Assembly: GCA_947496865.1 (NCBI GenBank)
Contig: CANMEE010000001.1
Coordinates: forward strand, 1,665,501 to 1,729,500
Reading direction: 5' to 3'
Length of the DNA: 64,000 bases
Source: an uncultured Sphingomonadaceae bacterium
GTDB lineage: Bacteria; Pseudomonadota; Alphaproteobacteria; Sphingomonadales; Sphingomonadaceae
Part shown: positions 54,601 through 62,775 of the stretch, piece by piece
Layout of the letters: each line of letters opens with the position of its first letter
Numbering within the stretch: the stretch's first letter is position 1
The notes under the pieces: generated by a model
What the model was told of the DNA's origin: nothing
The model's input: the letters and a program-made list of their open reading frames with translations, nothing else
Database searches by the model: none
Translations under genes and position numbers: made by a program

Positions 54601-55563
54601 CGCAAAATGTTGATGAGCCAGTATCAATTGCCTGGGACCGGGTCATCCGGCGAAGTGGCTGCATTGAGCGGACTTGCTGCGGCGGCAGCAGCGGGCGCCA
54701 AATCGGTGCCCAATGGTCCGCAGATATGGGGCGCGGTAAACTACAACTATCATCGCAACGACAATAGCGTGAATAATAAAGGCTATCGCGCCGATGGGTT
54801 TGAGTTAACCGCCGGCATATCGAATATATCCATCGGGGCATGGCAAGTGGGATTTGCCACCGGATTTTCGGATTTTGATACCAATGAATTGCGCGGCAGT
54901 GCGGATTTTGCTGAGAGTGAATTGTTCCGTGTCGGTGTGCACGGCAGCACAGAATTTGGTGCTGGCGCCTTGGGTATTAATGGTCATATCGATATCGCAT
55001 TGGACTATGGGAGTGGTAAAAATAATATCACCATGGTCACTGCGGGCGGATTGCCGGGCTTGGGGAGCGCTCAAAATGGAGAGGCTGATATCGAAACTTA
55101 TGGTATGTCATTCCGTCTGAATTTTGACGGCAGTGGTGACAAGCAATGGCCCATCCGTCCGTTTATCAGCGTCGCATATGATCATTTTGCACAAGATTCC
55201 ATTGCGTTGACTGGAGCAGGTGTAACTGACCTGGCCATTGACAAGGTAGATCTCGACCGCATCGCCTTTGGATATGGCCTAAGGGCAGATCACCGCTGGG
55301 ATCAGACAGAATTACGCCTTGGCTTGACGGGATATCATTATGAAGGGGATACCCAAAGCAGTGTAACCTCGCGCTTCTTGGCAACGGGTATCAACGGTTC
55401 AGCATTTACAACCACCGGTTTTGATATCCAGGACCACGTGCAGCTTGATGCCGGAATCTCCCAGCAACTGGGCGATGGATGGTCCTTGTCACTTGACGGA
55501 TATGCAGGATTTGGTGACCTTGAAAGCTATGGTGGCATCTTCAAAATTGGCAGGAAGTTCTGA
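48670..55563 (+). CDS. Giant autotransporter adhesin-like protein (2,297 aa)
   Basis: A type V secreted surface protein. The signal peptide is of the extended kind (basic RRIGKSLLVSVSASAVSVLLA, cleavage near GASAQA). The passenger of about 1,950 residues is a parallel beta helix of Gly/Ser/Thr/Asp-rich rungs with motifs such as GGVTVDSSAGSVSG, VTGNAGDGIDAVSNGGDITI and INIGGIEAIGDVTS. Four ~175-bp blocks are nearly identical at DNA level. A linker (LTPNQAAAANALVTQF, LLDELTPEIANSSIDGARL) leads to the autotransporter barrel (residues ~2015-2297) ending in the C-terminal Phe. ATG 48670 has GGGGA upstream; ATG 48655 is less likely. There is only one Cys-bearing segment, near the N-terminus. Confidence 0.93.
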   Translation: MGIDLDSHRGGSGISRRIGKSLLVSVSASAVSVLLASGASAQAVPAECTPTTAITGGTIVCIAPAPAEIGGISTNVDDLTIVIGDATTPTTVNEVGGDGVSINGANGQTLNILNSGSSVTGSGTGVSIQNNYGPDDLTIVSEGSISGNGFGIYAANTGDGSLSITSADVTGITESGIKASNTNFSYDPAGANLTINSTGGSVSGARGIDALNYGSGALTITTADVTGAIAEGIQARHGHNSGVSGTDLTIDSSAGSVTGGTSGSFSAIYARNLSSGTTSITTGNVTARGKHGIEVAHGTTTTGLTLNSAAGTVSGVLNGIDVRQSGTGSTSISANLVTGGTIGINSDAASSDTTITLASTAVVTGMTGAGIVASSNGADADITVQGSSGDIVGGTDGLDIDTMGADILVQNLDSVTGNAGDGIDAVSNGGDITITGVGTITGTGGHGILADAGTGAISITNVGAVGGVSGTGFDYSGINARSVGGGITVDSSAGTVSGSINGIRAFDSGAAAVSVTSADVTATMFEGIIALGIGGSVTVDSSAGTVSGGTYGIRALDSGAGAVSVTSADVTGTSRFGIYASSRGVNRSGGDVEVDSTAGTVSSGLYGIDARAQGAGSISVSTANVTGGSIGIRTIATDGATTITLGSTAVVTGTNAQGIRASSTGADADITVQGSSGDIIGGTDGMDIDTMGADILVQNLDSVTGNAGDGIDAVSNGGDITITGVDTITGTGGNGILAVAGAGDISIQGSGLIGGITGTGSGVLLIGGVGFNNGSGILAFADGAINIGGIEAIGDVTSTNAIGIFARSNGGGVTVDSRAGSVSGRITGINAFDTGAGAVLVTSADVTGTFATGIYARSIGGGVTVDSSAGSVSGPRYGIFARDRGAGAVLVTSADVTSTSATGIYASSDGGGVTVDSTAGSVTGGFHGIYARDLGAGSISVSTANVTGGSAGILTNATDGATTITLGSAAVVTGTSAQGIVASSTGADADITVQGSSGDIIGGTDGLDLDTMGADILVQNLDSVTGNAGDGIDAVSNGGDITIENVGAVTGTGGDGIYADARGGTGGQVNIGTTTAIGNVSGSRFGISARTDGAGGISIDSSAGSISASDLGIRAINDGTGDLSITSAGIESTGVAGIFAVNNGANLTIDTSAGSVVGGANLAIFAINSGTGDLSVTTGDLTGIVGDGLQLVNTGVNLTIDTSAGMVLGEQDGIQASNLGTGALSITTSDVTGTNNLGINAFGASTGTDVTVDSSAGTLIGGTYGAYITNYGTGAISVTSANVTGGDVGIRTFAIDGTTTITLGSTAVVTGTYAQGIVASSTGADADITVQGSSGAIVSGGTDGLDIDTMGADILVQNLDSVTGNAGDGIDVASAGGDITITGVDTILGTGGSGILAVAGAGDISIQGSGLVGGITGTGTSVVNVGGDNFSNGNGILAFADGAINIGGIEAIGDVTSATAVGIAARSNGGGVTVDSSAGSVNSVLTGIVAFDSIGGVVSVTTADVTSTNGNGIYASSDGGGVTVDSSAGSVSGGNSGIYVSERGAGAVSVTSANVTGGSNGISTNATDGATTITTLGSTTGGTTGILADAGTGELLLNIGGDVTGGENGLLTFTQNGTNFTVAAGQTISGGRVGIGTMATDASATSNDTLNILGTVDGAILTFAGDDTVTLANGSAVNGAIMLGDGTDTVALDGGSFGSLRGGGGVDSINFNAIGAMVNNSGAATDVIAEFEVFNFNADGAQLAGTNTGLTAVNFNAGNAIFMGSLASANVNLASGAGLQVGSGAMITGNLVSNGSLGLNMGAVGTLAIDGNLTQGTTGDLTLDIFGVGNSDLITVTGDVALAGTLTLNQSVLSNETITLIDANGAITGEFTTVNGLQNGLLVSQSIVTDAATSNVNLVSGGTDASLINGLTPNQAAAANALVTQFENGTLTGDLRSLTLGLGSTPDAATLSALLDELTPEIANSSIDGARLTQDRFRKMLMSQYQLPGTGSSGEVAALSGLAAAAAAGAKSVPNGPQIWGAVNYNYHRNDNSVNNKGYRADGFELTAGISNISIGAWQVGFATGFSDFDTNELRGSADFAESELFRVGVHGSTEFGAGALGINGHIDIALDYGSGKNNITMVTAGGLPGLGSAQNGEADIETYGMSFRLNFDGSGDKQWPIRPFISVAYDHFAQDSIALTGAGVTDLAIDKVDLDRIAFGYGLRADHRWDQTELRLGLTGYHYEGDTQSSVTSRFLATGINGSAFTTTGFDIQDHVQLDAGISQQLGDGWSLSLDGYAGFGDLESYGGIFKIGRKF
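49801..52818 (+). repeat. Four long in-frame repeats in the autotransporter passenger
   Basis: Near-identical blocks of about 175 bp begin at 49801, 50665, 51628 and 52639, at intervals of 864, 963 and 1,011 bp, all multiples of three. Copies 1, 2 and 4 share at least one 65-bp stretch without any difference. A second pair of long repeats lies at about 50,896-51,060 and 52,878-53,040. Confidence 0.9.
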
Positions 55564-55732
55564 TATTGGCGCGCGGCTTCTTTTGCGCTCACAGCGGGCA
55601 GCAGCGGCTTTGTTTAACGGCGCAAAATTGATAGTTTGAAACATGTCGCCGCCATGCAGGGCTGGCAACGGATGGATTTGATGCTAGACAAGCCTTTCTC
55701 ATTGGGGTGAGAGTGAGTGAATGGGGCCTGCT

Positions 55733-56806
55733 ATGCGTAAAATCACAATCCTTTTTTTGTTATGTTCTGTGTCGGCTTGTATCCCGCCAGGCCGCGATTA
55801 TGGCTGGCCGCGGAATGAGGCATCAGATGGTTCCACACCTACGCTGGAAACCGATAGATCGGTATTTGGTCAAAGTCCCGATCAGGCCGCGCCGCCGACC
55901 TGGGCGGCACAATCCGTCACGCCCAACGCCGTGACCGTAGATGACGGAAGCTATGTCGTAAAATCTGGTGACACGCTGCGCGGCATTGCCAATCGAACTG
56001 GGGCCAGTTCAGAGCTTATTGCAACGACGAACGGGCTTACAGCGCCATATATTATCCAGCCCGGCCAGCGGCTCAAAATCATTGGTGGTCGCTATCATGC
56101 GGTCAGCAGCGGAGAAACCGGGATCGCCATTGCGCGCGCCTATGGTGCACCGTGGCGGGAAGTTGTCGCGCTTAATGGCTTGGAAGAGCCCTTTATCTTG
56201 CGCGTAGGGCAAAAATTACTGCTGCCCGCCGCAACGCCGGTCGACCCGCAGCAAATGACTATTGAACAACGCGCTGCGGCCTTTGATCTGGATATTGATG
56301 ATATTGTCACCGGTAGCCAGCCAGCTTTGGCTGACAATGCTGTTGCATCAGAACCATCTGATTGGCGCAAGGCGATCGCCCCACCCAAAACGCCCGCAGC
56401 CATTGCCACACCGACTGCCTTTGCTGGCCGGTTCAATTGGCCGGTCGATGGTAAATTGCTGTCCAGTTTTGGTAGTAAAGGTGGCGGTAAGGTTAATGAT
56501 GGTCTGAATATCGGCGTCACCAAGGGTACACCCATTCGTGCGGCAGCCGATGGCATAGTTGCGTATAGTGGGGATGAGATCGGCGTTTTTGGGGGGTTAA
56601 TCCTGCTTAATCACGGCGATGGCTGGGTCACAGCTTATGGCCATGCAGACAAACTGAATGTTACGCGTGGACAAAAGATCAATGCCGGTGATATCATCGG
56701 CTTGGCTGGAGACAGCGGCTATGTACAGGAACCGCAATTGCATTTTGAAATTCGCAAAAACCGTAAGCCGGTAAATCCCGTCTCTTACCTGCCTAAACGG
56801 ACCTAG
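55733..56806 (+). CDS. nlpD: NlpD-like LysM/LytM lipoprotein (amidase activator)
   Basis: A 357-residue lipoprotein with Cys16 after LLCSVSAC. Two LysM modules follow (~65-108 YVVKSGDTLRGIANRTG; ~113-155 YHAVSSGETGIAIARAYG). A disordered linker leads to a C-terminal LytM/M23 domain (~235-350). The zinc ligands are degenerate: the first His and Asp of HxGxD are replaced (NDGLNIGV) and the HxH motif reads LHFEI, as in E. coli NlpD and EnvC. It is therefore probably not a peptidase but an activator of cell-division amidases. ATG 55733 has GGGG seven bases upstream; ATG 55721 is possible. The surE partner is 16 kb upstream. Confidence 0.88.
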   Translation: MRKITILFLLCSVSACIPPGRDYGWPRNEASDGSTPTLETDRSVFGQSPDQAAPPTWAAQSVTPNAVTVDDGSYVVKSGDTLRGIANRTGASSELIATTNGLTAPYIIQPGQRLKIIGGRYHAVSSGETGIAIARAYGAPWREVVALNGLEEPFILRVGQKLLLPAATPVDPQQMTIEQRAAAFDLDIDDIVTGSQPALADNAVASEPSDWRKAIAPPKTPAAIATPTAFAGRFNWPVDGKLLSSFGSKGGGKVNDGLNIGVTKGTPIRAAADGIVAYSGDEIGVFGGLILLNHGDGWVTAYGHADKLNVTRGQKINAGDIIGLAGDSGYVQEPQLHFEIRKNRKPVNPVSYLPKRT

Positions 56807-56813
56807 ACACTCT

Positions 56814-57875
56814 ATGGCACGGCGCTCTTCCCGCAATATTTCTGACTATTTGACGCTGCGCCGCCGGTCGAGTTTGCCAATCTGGTTGGATATCGCCTGG
56901 CGGGTGTTGTTTGTGTTGGGGTTGATAGCCATGGCGGTGGCTGTCCATTGGTTTGACCGCAATGGCTTGCAAGATAGCTATGACGGCGATGTCAGTTTTC
57001 TTGATGTCGTTTATTTCACCATGATCTCTATAACCACGACTGGATATGGGGATATAGCTCCCGTGACCGAGCGCGCGCGAATGTTTGATGCGCTGGTTGT
57101 GACTCCCATCCGTATCTTTGTTGTGCTTATATTTGTTGGCACGGCCTATAATTTTGTATTCAAAAGAACCTGGGATAATTGGCGTATGAAAATCATCCAG
57201 AATAATTTGCACGACCATATTGTGATCGCCGGTTTCGGTACCAGCGGCAAGGAAGCGGTGCAGGAGCTGATTGCGCGCGGAACAAATCCGGAAGAAATTG
57301 TCGTGGTGGACCCCTTTGACGATGCTTTGGCTGAAGCTGAAAAAATGGGCTGTGCGGTGATTAATGGAGATGCGACACGAGACGTCACTTTGATGAACGT
57401 GAAAATATCTCGCGCACGGTCGATGATCGTTTCGGCTGGGCGCGACGATACCAGTATTTTGATTGTACTGACCGCCCGCCATCTTGCCTATCATTTGCCG
57501 ATAAGTGTCTCGGTGCGCGCTTCGGATAATGAAATGCTGGCGCGACAAGCGGGCGCGACAACGGTGATTAATCCGGTCAGCTTTGCCGGATTATTGCTGG
57601 CGGGCAGCTGTGAAGGCGCGAAGATATCCGATTATCTCAGCGATTTGGCGTCCGCCACAGGTCGAGTGAAACTGGTTCAACGCCCTGTTGACGAGAATGA
57701 AGTCGGAATGGCGATGAAGGATATCGTCAAAGAGGGGCTTGGCGTCCGCATCTATCGCGACAATAATATGTATGGTTTTTGGGAAGAGGAAGCCAAAAAC
57801 CTTGAAGCCGGTGACATCATCGTCGAAATCATGCCGGGCAACGGTGCCGATAAAGAAAATGCCAATAGCGATTAG
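56814..57875 (+). CDS. Two-helix potassium channel with TrkA-N (RCK) domain
   Basis: A 353-residue channel subunit. It has two membrane helices (~28-47 and ~92-112) flanking a pore loop with selectivity filter ISITTTGYGDIAP. A cytoplasmic RCK/TrkA-N domain from ~130 carries the nucleotide-binding loop VIAGFGTSGKEAVQEL, VVVDPFDDAL and GDATRDVTL. Architecture matches MthK/Kch-type ligand-gated channels. The gene begins 7 bp after the nlpD stop, so it is probably cotranscribed. Confidence 0.92.
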   Translation: MARRSSRNISDYLTLRRRSSLPIWLDIAWRVLFVLGLIAMAVAVHWFDRNGLQDSYDGDVSFLDVVYFTMISITTTGYGDIAPVTERARMFDALVVTPIRIFVVLIFVGTAYNFVFKRTWDNWRMKIIQNNLHDHIVIAGFGTSGKEAVQELIARGTNPEEIVVVDPFDDALAEAEKMGCAVINGDATRDVTLMNVKISRARSMIVSAGRDDTSILIVLTARHLAYHLPISVSVRASDNEMLARQAGATTVINPVSFAGLLLAGSCEGAKISDYLSDLASATGRVKLVQRPVDENEVGMAMKDIVKEGLGVRIYRDNNMYGFWEEEAKNLEAGDIIVEIMPGNGADKENANSD

Positions 57876-57945
57876 TGGCAAATGTTGCACCTGCGAACAA
57901 AACCCCTATAAAGATGGATAAACAGCCTTTATAGGAAATAGTCTA

Positions 57946-58671
57946 ATGTCAAAAGCCAGCGCGATCCCCATGCCCACTGGCCTTCGTCCGCCGAACCGGC
58001 TGGCCCAGTTTAGCGAATTGGCATTGCCATTGGACTTTGTTGGATTTGGTATCCAATGGCCGCGTGTCGTGACGGCTCCCAAGGGTGATGGGCGTCCGGT
58101 TTTTCTGATACCTGGCTATGGCGGCAGCGAATTGTCGATGCGGCCGCTCAAATCATTTCTGAACCGTATAAACTATGATGTGTTCGATTGGGGACTGGGC
58201 CGGAATCAAGGTTCCGTAGATCGCGACATTGAAAGATTTACTGCTGTTGCCAAGGATCAATATGAAGCCAATGACCGGCAACCGCTGACCTTAATCGGTT
58301 GGTCGCTGGGCGGTATTATTGCGCGCGAAGTTGCCCGTCTGTCGCCCGATATGGTGCGTGAAGTTATCACCATGGGCACTCCGATTATCGGTGGCCCGAA
58401 ATATACATCCCCCGGCCAACGCTATGCAAAGTCCGCGCAGATCAATCTCGATCAGTTCGAATTGGAAGTGCATCAGCGCAATAGCATCGGATTCGACCAG
58501 CCGCTGACGGTGCTCTATTCCAATCGTGACGGTATTGTCGGCCCGGATATCGCGAGGGATATTTATAATCCACAAGCGCGTAACATACGGGTGGACGGCG
58601 GGCATCTTGGGCTTGGCTTCAATCCCAAAGTGTGGCGGATTATTGCTGATACGCTGGCAGGGCGGGTTTAA
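57946..58671 (+). CDS. Alpha/beta hydrolase
   Basis: A 241-residue cytoplasmic hydrolase. The oxyanion region is VFLIPGYGGSE, the nucleophile elbow LIGWSLGGIIAREVA, the acid is probably in YSNRDGIVG and the His in VDGGHLGLGF. The DWGLGRNQG segment and the form of the elbow resemble lipase-like or PGAP1-like hydrolases. The substrate is unknown. Ribosome-binding site AGGAAAT precedes the ATG. Confidence 0.85.
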   Translation: MSKASAIPMPTGLRPPNRLAQFSELALPLDFVGFGIQWPRVVTAPKGDGRPVFLIPGYGGSELSMRPLKSFLNRINYDVFDWGLGRNQGSVDRDIERFTAVAKDQYEANDRQPLTLIGWSLGGIIAREVARLSPDMVREVITMGTPIIGGPKYTSPGQRYAKSAQINLDQFELEVHQRNSIGFDQPLTVLYSNRDGIVGPDIARDIYNPQARNIRVDGGHLGLGFNPKVWRIIADTLAGRV

Positions 58672-58730
58672 CCCGCCACATCTTGTAAACAGACGGCATT
58701 AGGCATATCCTCCTCAAAAGGAGAGAGATT

Positions 58731-59627
58731 ATGGCCTTGTTGCAACGACTGTCCGCCGTCAATGATGCGGAAAAGCTGGCGCAGGTGCTGCGCGACGATG
58801 GTGCGGCAATAGTTGAAGACGTTCTCGACGCGGCTGCCCTGAAACAGCTGAAATCGGAAATCATGCCCTATGTGGAGGCAACCGAACTCGGACGAGATGA
58901 TTTTACCGGACGCAAGACCACACGGACGGGCGCTCTGGTTGCGCGGTCACAGGCCTGCCGCGATCTCGTCATGGATGAATTGATATTGGGCAGTGCTAAT
59001 GCCTTTTTGAAACCCTTTTGCGAACGGGTGCAGCTCCATCTCACGCAGCTGATCCGTATCCAGCCGGGACAAGTGAAGCAGCCGCTCCACCGCGATCGGC
59101 TAGCCTGGGGTGGATTTTTGCAGGACAGTATCGAACCACAGTTTAACACGATCTGGGCAGTAACCGATTTTACCTATGAAAACGGAGCGACGCAGGTGGT
59201 GTCGGGTTCGAACCATTGGGAAGCAGGACGGGATGCCAAGCCAGATGAAGTCCAATATGCCGAGATGAAAGCGGGTTCCGTGCTGATCTATTCCGGATCG
59301 GTCATTCACGGTGGCGGCGCAAACACAGCCGATCATGACCGTATGGGGCTTAATATCACCTATGCGCTGGGCTGGTTGCGGCAAGAGGAGAATCAGTATC
59401 TTTCCTGCCCGCCGCAAATTGCCAAGGAATTTGAACCCGCACTGCGGGATTTGCTCGGCTATTGCATGGGCAGCTATGCGCTAGGCTATTATACGCCGCC
59501 GACAGGGCCCGGCGAAGGTCCCGAAGTCGTGCCGCCGGAGTTTCTCTTCTCTGGCAAAGTGACCGACTGGAGCGACGGTGACGATCTTTACGAAAGCGTT
59601 AGTCGGCGCTCCAGTGAAACGGTGTAG
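58731..59627 (+). CDS. Phytanoyl-CoA dioxygenase (PhyH)-like oxygenase
   Basis: A 298-residue Fe(II)/2-oxoglutarate oxygenase of the PhyH family. The iron ligands are seen as the His-x-Asp of PLHRDRLAWGGF (near residue 124) and the distal His in GSVIHGGGANTADHDRMGLNITY. The downstream Arg could bind 2-oxoglutarate. Such enzymes hydroxylate lipids or secondary metabolites; the substrate is not known. A strong AAAAGGAGAG site precedes ATG 58731. Confidence 0.87.
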   Translation: MALLQRLSAVNDAEKLAQVLRDDGAAIVEDVLDAAALKQLKSEIMPYVEATELGRDDFTGRKTTRTGALVARSQACRDLVMDELILGSANAFLKPFCERVQLHLTQLIRIQPGQVKQPLHRDRLAWGGFLQDSIEPQFNTIWAVTDFTYENGATQVVSGSNHWEAGRDAKPDEVQYAEMKAGSVLIYSGSVIHGGGANTADHDRMGLNITYALGWLRQEENQYLSCPPQIAKEFEPALRDLLGYCMGSYALGYYTPPTGPGEGPEVVPPEFLFSGKVTDWSDGDDLYESVSRRSSETV

Positions 59628-59642
59628 TTGACCAGAACAACC

Positions 59643-60050
59643 CTATCCTAGCCAGGCGTGGACCGCCCCCATGGCTGCGTAGAATAGCAGCCAGTATCCG
59701 GCATCAATGAAGAACAAGGCTTTGCCCTTTTGTGAAAACAGATAATTGGTGCCGATAGCGGGAATGATAAAGCCGAGTGCAATCCCCGTCGACATCATCA
59801 TCTTGATAGCAAATGGCGGCTGACCGAGCCGGAAAAACATATGTGCGAGCATAGCCGAAGCGACGAGACTGAAGGCGAAGGCGCCGCCATAGATCAGGCC
59901 CATATTCCCGCTCTGTATCTCTTCTTCGGTCAAGCCAACCGCGCCCATCCATTTCTTGCCCATGATCGGTCCGTACCAAATGCCGCCGACCAGAAATCCG
60001 CATGCTGCTGCCAATATGATGGCGAGCCAGTTTATCTCCAGTAAATTCAT
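59643..60050 (-). CDS. DUF1761 family membrane protein
   Basis: A 135-residue protein with four hydrophobic helices. The N-terminal INWLAIILAAACGFLVGGIWYGPIMGKKWM and the closing helix DAGYWLLFYAAMGAVHAWLG are typical of DUF1761, a small integral membrane family of unknown function. GGGAGGGA lies before ATG 60050. It is convergent with the PhyH-like gene. Confidence 0.85.
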   Translation of the reverse strand: MNLLEINWLAIILAAACGFLVGGIWYGPIMGKKWMGAVGLTEEEIQSGNMGLIYGGAFAFSLVASAMLAHMFFRLGQPPFAIKMMMSTGIALGFIIPAIGTNYLFSQKGKALFFIDAGYWLLFYAAMGAVHAWLG

Positions 60051-60090
60051 GATTTCCCTCCCAGAAAATTGCTAGTTACATCCATATACA

Positions 60091-60591
60091 TCAATTCCAG
60101 TGGAGTTGGAAAGTTTCCCCGATTTCGGCGGCTATCCACTGTTTCGCAAAGCTGCTAGTCGAAGAACGGATGGTGTTTATTTGGTCATCGGACAGCGTGG
60201 GTGGATCCACGTAAGATGATTGGCAGGCCGCGCCAAAAACGTCTCGCAGCGTCTGATTGTCACTCGGCTCGCTCCACATATCGGCTTCAAAACATTCCAC
60301 TAGGCGCTCTGCTTGCAGCAGCTCAACTATGTGGGCATCGGGCGTGGCAGCGCGGACGGAACTGGCATGGCCAGCCTGTTTGACAATATGCTGGATCTCC
60401 TCCGGGTGAGTTCCATCGGCGACATGTCCCCAAAAACCGCTCCCCATCGCTAGTTCCTGTTCGACATAATAGTGAACGACGTCATGCGGAATAATCCCCT
60501 TTTTGGGGAAGGTGGTTTGCGCAACCGAGCCATCCTGCCGTTTGATCTTTATCCAGTCGCGATCCGATCCTTTGGAGATACTGATGATCAT
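60091..60591 (-). CDS. Hypothetical protein divergent from rimO (166 aa)
   Basis: A 166-residue soluble protein starting at ATG 60591 with AGG eight bases upstream. The open frame continues to 61326, but that part is the reverse strand of rimO and is not real. Visible features are a short beta-like start ([21 protein letters not shown]), [33 protein letters not shown] with a conserved-looking His pair, and an acidic C-terminus. I do not recognise a family. It is separated from rimO by 66 bp. Confidence 0.65.
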   Translation of the reverse strand: MIISISKGSDRDWIKIKRQDGSVAQTTFPKKGIIPHDVVHYYVEQELAMGSGFWGHVADGTHPEEIQHIVKQAGHASSVRAATPDAHIVELLQAERLVECFEADMWSEPSDNQTLRDVFGAACQSSYVDPPTLSDDQINTIRSSTSSFAKQWIAAEIGETFQLHWN

Positions 60592-60657
60592 ATGCCTGAA
60601 ATAGCGGCGGACATTATCGATGACAAGCGCGCACAATGCGACTATGCGGCGTGGAAT

Positions 60658-62025
60658 ATGGCTACAGCAATCCCTTCTCCGCCCAAAGTCGGCATGGTGT
60701 CCCTTGGATGCCCCAAGGCACTCGTCGATAGTGAACGCATTTTGACGCAGTTGCGCTCTGACGGTTATCAAATGTCGCCGGATTATGCTGGCGCGGATGT
60801 CGTGCTGGTGAATACATGCGGTTTTCTCGATAGCGCCAAGGAAGAATCTCTTGAAGCTATTGGTGAAGCCATGGCGGAAAATGGCCGCGTAATCGTTACC
60901 GGTTGCATGGGCAATGAAGCCGACACCATCATGGAGCGCTTCCCCGATGTGCTTGCCGTTACTGGCGCGCATCAATATGAGGACGTTGTGACCGCCGTTC
61001 ACGCGGCCGCGCCAGCAGCACGCGGCGCCTTTGTTGATCTGGTCCCGGATGCCGGCCTGAAACTGACGCCGCGCCATTATAGTTATTTGAAGATTTCCGA
61101 AGGCTGCAACCATCGTTGTTCCTTCTGCATCATTCCGTCCTTGCGCGGCGATCTCGTATCGCGGCGGCCCGATGCGATTTTGCGTGAAGCAGAAAAGCTC
61201 GTCGCCAATGGCACCAAGGAATTGCTGGTGATCAGCCAGGATACTTCGGCTTATGGCGTCGACATCCGGCACAAGCCACAAATCTGGAATGGGCCGATCG
61301 GGCAGGGCCGCGAGGTGCGGGCACATATGACCGATCTAGCCGTGGCGCTGGGCGAACTCGGCGTCTGGACACGCCTGCATTATGTCTATCCCTATCCGCA
61401 TGTCGACAAGGTCATTCCGTTGATGGCCGAAGGCAAGATCACGCCCTATCTCGACATCCCGTTCCAGCATGCTGCGCCCAATGTGCTCAAACGCATGAAG
61501 CGGCCGGCCAATGAAGCAAAAGTGCTGCAGCGGGTGAAAAGCTGGCGCGACATTTGTCCTGACCTCACCATCCGTTCAACTTTCGTGGTCGGTTTCCCCG
61601 GCGAAACAGAAGAGGACTTCCAATATCTGCTCGACTGGCTCGAAGAAGCCCAGCTCGATCGTGTCGGCGGTTTCCGCTTTGAACCGGTTGAAGGGGCTGC
61701 AGCCAACGCACTCGACGGCGCTGTGCCGGAAGAGGTCAAGGAAGAGCGCTACCAGCGACTGATGGAAAAAACTGCCGCAATCAGTGCTGCAAGACTGCAA
61801 GCCAAAGTCGGTCGCACGTTGCCCGTCATCATTGACGAAATCGGCGATCCTGATGAAGATGGCGACATCGGTGCAACGGCACGGTCACAGGCCGATGCGC
61901 CGGAAATTGATGGCAATGTCTTCCTGCGCAATGTGAGCGCGGGTGTTGCTGTAGGCGATATTATCGACGTTGAGATTGAAGAAGCCGACGCGCATGATCT
62001 GTTCGGAGCGCCAATAGATTCTTAG
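60658..62025 (+). CDS. rimO: Ribosomal protein S12 methylthiotransferase RimO
   Basis: A radical-SAM enzyme that methylthiolates the conserved Asp of ribosomal protein S12. The 455 residues show the MTTase N-terminal domain ([44 protein letters not shown]: three Cys of the auxiliary cluster). The radical-SAM loop is [14 protein letters not shown] (CxxxCxxC). A C-terminal TRAM domain covers ~385-450. The ATG at 60658 matches the family N-terminus; the longer frame extends into the divergent gene. The stop overlaps the convergent GST gene by 4 bp. Confidence 0.96.
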   Translation: MATAIPSPPKVGMVSLGCPKALVDSERILTQLRSDGYQMSPDYAGADVVLVNTCGFLDSAKEESLEAIGEAMAENGRVIVTGCMGNEADTIMERFPDVLAVTGAHQYEDVVTAVHAAAPAARGAFVDLVPDAGLKLTPRHYSYLKISEGCNHRCSFCIIPSLRGDLVSRRPDAILREAEKLVANGTKELLVISQDTSAYGVDIRHKPQIWNGPIGQGREVRAHMTDLAVALGELGVWTRLHYVYPYPHVDKVIPLMAEGKITPYLDIPFQHAAPNVLKRMKRPANEAKVLQRVKSWRDICPDLTIRSTFVVGFPGETEEDFQYLLDWLEEAQLDRVGGFRFEPVEGAAANALDGAVPEEVKEERYQRLMEKTAAISAARLQAKVGRTLPVIIDEIGDPDEDGDIGATARSQADAPEIDGNVFLRNVSAGVAVGDIIDVEIEEADAHDLFGAPIDS

Positions 62026-62678
62026 GAGTAAAATTGGTCTGGCAATTCTATTTCGGTGTCTTTGAAGCTCTGCTGAACTGAAATCCATTCCCACCAACGA
62101 CAAAGCGCGTTGTGGTTTTTTAGTTCTTCTGTTCCTTCTGCAGCCTGAATGAAATAACCAATTATCGGGGCCAAATGGCAATCCGCCAACGTCAGCGTTT
62201 GACCATCAAGCGCAAGGCCTTCACCAGCAATCCGATCCAGTTCAGTTAAAACGACACGGGATGCCTGTAAGCCGCCAGAAATAACTGTTTCATCGGCCGG
62301 TTTACCTTGCAAAGGCGCGAATACCCGCTGAGAGGCAACTTGCCGGACCATTGGCCAATAGCCATAATTGTCGATGATTGACACCACCTGTGTCATCGCC
62401 GCCACCTGTTTGGCATCCCCGGGGGTTAAGCGCGGGCCATCAAATGCCAAGTCGATATAACGTCCTATCGCCGCCGTTTCGTAAATTTGAAACGCGCCGT
62501 GAGATAATATCGGTACCCGTCCAAAGGGGTGCATTTGGAGCAGCTCTCCGGCTATCGGGTCCGAGAAGGGGTCTACTTCAACTGTTGCATAAGCCACGTA
62601 TTTCTGACGAAGGATCATATGCACAATACGGGTGTAAACGCTGAAACGATATCCGTGAACGATAACGAGGTCTGACAT
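62022..62678 (-). CDS. Glutathione S-transferase family protein
   Basis: A 218-residue protein with the two-domain GST layout. The N-terminal thioredoxin-like domain has [20 protein letters not shown] (catalytic Ser/Tyr region), [25 protein letters not shown] (cis-Pro and the glutathione gamma-Glu binding E-T/S). The C-terminal helical domain has [11 protein letters not shown], the N-capping Asp motif. The class and substrate are not clear. Confidence 0.88.
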   Translation of the reverse strand: MSDLVIVHGYRFSVYTRIVHMILRQKYVAYATVEVDPFSDPIAGELLQMHPFGRVPILSHGAFQIYETAAIGRYIDLAFDGPRLTPGDAKQVAAMTQVVSIIDNYGYWPMVRQVASQRVFAPLQGKPADETVISGGLQASRVVLTELDRIAGEGLALDGQTLTLADCHLAPIIGYFIQAAEGTEELKNHNALCRWWEWISVQQSFKDTEIELPDQFYS

Positions 62679-62775
62679 ATGTTATTCTCTCGCTTCGTCT
62701 TTGCGCTTGGCCGTGGATTCTAAAGCTAACAGCGTCAGTCAATTTAGCAAAAGGAATGCGGAGTTTTGCATGCGT

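Noticed and set aside
60592..61326. Upstream extension of the 166-residue gene to 411 codons
   Set aside because: The extra part is the reverse strand of rimO, which is a certain gene there.
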